Positions 62,787-64,000 of a stretch of DNA of 64,000 nt are shown here, piece after piece; the stretch's first letter is position 1; every line of letters starts with the position of its first letter. The translations under genes were made by a program, and so were the position numbers. The stretch comes from CAXKXX01 sp964059975. Its GTDB lineage: Bacteria; Pseudomonadota; Gammaproteobacteria; Enterobacterales; Enterobacteriaceae. The DNA lies in NCBI GenBank assembly GCA_964059975.1, contig CAXKXX010000003.1, forward strand, positions 1 through 64,000. Reading direction: 5' to 3'. The notes beneath the pieces were generated by a model that saw nothing but the letters and a program-made list of their open reading frames with translations, made no database searches and was not told the origin of the DNA.

Positions 62787-64000
62787 GCGTAAAATCTCTT
62801 TTACCGATTTGGGTTTATCTGCACCGATCATATCCGCTCTTACTGACTTAGGCTACGAAAAACCATCACTCATCCAAGCCGAATGTATTCCACACTTACT
62901 AAATGGTCGTGACGTGCTAGGCATGGCTCAGACAGGTAGCGGTAAAACAGCAGCATTCTCACTACCACTACTGCATAATCTAGATGCGGCACTAAAGTCG
63001 CCTCAGATCCTAATTCTGGAACCGACTCGAGAACTAGCAGTCCAAGTTGCAGAAGCGATGATTGACTTCTCAAAATATATGCATGGTATAAGTATCGTCG
63101 CCTTATATGGTGGTCAACGCTATGACGTACAGTTTCGTGCTCTACGTCAAGGATCGCAAGTTGTGGTAGGTACGCCAGGTCGACTACTCGATCATCTAAA
63201 GCGCGGTACTTTGCATCTCTCTAGTCTGAAGCGATTGGTACTAGATGAGGCCGATGAAATGTTGCGCATGGGATTTATCGAAGATGTAGAAACTATCATG
63301 GCTGCACTTCCGGACGAACATCAAACCGCACTCTTTTCCGCAACAATGCCGGAAGCTATTCGCCGTATTACTCGTCGATTTATGAAAAATCCACGCGAAG
63401 TACGTATTAAATCTAACATAACTACCCGTCCAGATATTAAGCAGAGCTATTGGATGGTACGAGGTATGCGTAAAAATGAGGCACTCGTACGCTTCTTGGA
63501 AGCGGAAAGTTTTGACGCAGTAATTATTTTCGTACGTACTAAAAATGCTACACTAGAAGTAGCCGAGGTATTAGAGCGCAATGGATACAATAGCGCTGCT
63601 TTAAACGGTGATATGAGCCAAGTATTACGAGAACAAACATTAGAACGTTTAAAAGATGGCCGATTAGACACTCTGATCGCCACCGATGTCGCCGCTCGTG
63701 GCTTGGACGTTGAGCGTATTAGCCTAGTGGTAAATTACGACATCCCCATGGACTCCGAATCTTACGTTCATCGCATTGGTCGTACTGGTCGAGCAGGTCG
63801 AGCAGGTCGAGCATTGCTATTTGTAGAAAACCGTGAACGTCGTTTGCTGCGTAATATAGAGCGCACCATAAAGCTTACTATCCCAGAAGTAGCTCTACCT
63901 AAAATAGAGCTTTTGAGCGAGCAACGCCTTGCTAAATTCGCAGCTAAAGTACAGAAACAATTAGAAAGTCACGATCTAAACATGTACCGGGCTCTCTTAC
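62776..64000 (+). CDS. deaD: DEAD-box RNA helicase DeaD (CsdA), 3' end outside window
   Basis: ATP-dependent RNA helicase used in 50S assembly, RNA decay and cold adaptation. The visible 408 codons begin MTTERKISFTDLGLSAP. They contain the Q motif (GYEKPSLIQAECIPHLL), motif I AQTGSGKTAAF, Ia PTRELAV, motif II DEAD, motif III SAT, motif V ATDVAARGLDVERI and motif VI HRIGRTGRAGRAG. The frame is open to the last base, so the C-terminal domain is not seen. An in-frame ATG at 62761 is possible; 62776 fits E. coli and the yrbN overlap. Confidence 0.96.
   Translation, partial: MTTERKISFTDLGLSAPIISALTDLGYEKPSLIQAECIPHLLNGRDVLGMAQTGSGKTAAFSLPLLHNLDAALKSPQILILEPTRELAVQVAEAMIDFSKYMHGISIVALYGGQRYDVQFRALRQGSQVVVGTPGRLLDHLKRGTLHLSSLKRLVLDEADEMLRMGFIEDVETIMAALPDEHQTALFSATMPEAIRRITRRFMKNPREVRIKSNITTRPDIKQSYWMVRGMRKNEALVRFLEAESFDAVIIFVRTKNATLEVAEVLERNGYNSAALNGDMSQVLREQTLERLKDGRLDTLIATDVAARGLDVERISLVVNYDIPMDSESYVHRIGRTGRAGRAGRALLFVENRERRLLRNIERTIKLTIPEVALPKIELLSEQRLAKFAAKVQKQLESHDLNMYRALL

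Overview
The window looks like a stretch of the chromosome of a gammaproteobacterium of the order Enterobacterales that is well advanced in genome reduction, most likely an insect endosymbiont related to Sodalis (the gammaproteobacterial mealybug symbionts are a reasonable guess; species not determined). Every intact gene is a close homologue of an Escherichia coli housekeeping gene. Even unusual start codons are kept (TTG for fabZ, cdsA and pnp; GTG for lptF, lpxA and frr). Intact coding sequence covers only about 70 % of the window by my hand count. There are no insertion sequences, prophages, CRISPR arrays, toxin modules or transport cassettes of foreign origin.

Layout. 1-9574: leuX tRNA, the LPS export permease pair lptG-lptF, then divergent pepA-holC-valS. 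11059-19139: proS facing tilS-accA-dnaE. 19477-34341: the long minus-strand envelope and translation cluster lpxB-lpxA-fabZ-lpxD-bamA-(rseP)-cdsA-uppS-dxr-frr-pyrH-tsf-rpsB, diverging from map and dapD. 39386-44602: folA, hpt and the ABC exporter yadG-yadH. 45677-64000: greA, rlmE-ftsH-folP-glmM-secG-leuU, then the nusA-infB-rbfA-truB-rpsO-pnp transcription and translation operon and the start of deaD. Functions kept are lipid A, peptidoglycan precursor, phospholipid, isoprenoid and folate synthesis, outer-membrane assembly, and core DNA, RNA and protein synthesis.

The long gaps are mostly legible fossils of the genes expected there from E. coli gene order. I read remains of rcsF, trmO, rnhB, skp, rseP, glnD, yaeH, can, dacB, yhbY, rimP and nlpI. 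They range from fresh (rimP: one frameshift and one stop; rseP: still 188 open codons but with the catalytic HExxH altered) to nearly erased (skp, dacB). The intact ftsH carries a new stop codon, with the ancestral tail still readable in frame behind it. All homology statements rest on remembered E. coli sequences compared by eye, not on a database search.

Other points are: tRNA-Leu(GAG) with C instead of the near-universal U33, a retained 26-codon yrbN-like ORF overlapping deaD, a roughly 1 kb extremely AT-rich island containing a strong terminator with no gene in front of it, and several long perfect inverted repeats. I did not find a convincing previously undescribed multi-gene system. The interest here is in the degradation record and a few odd retained or altered elements.
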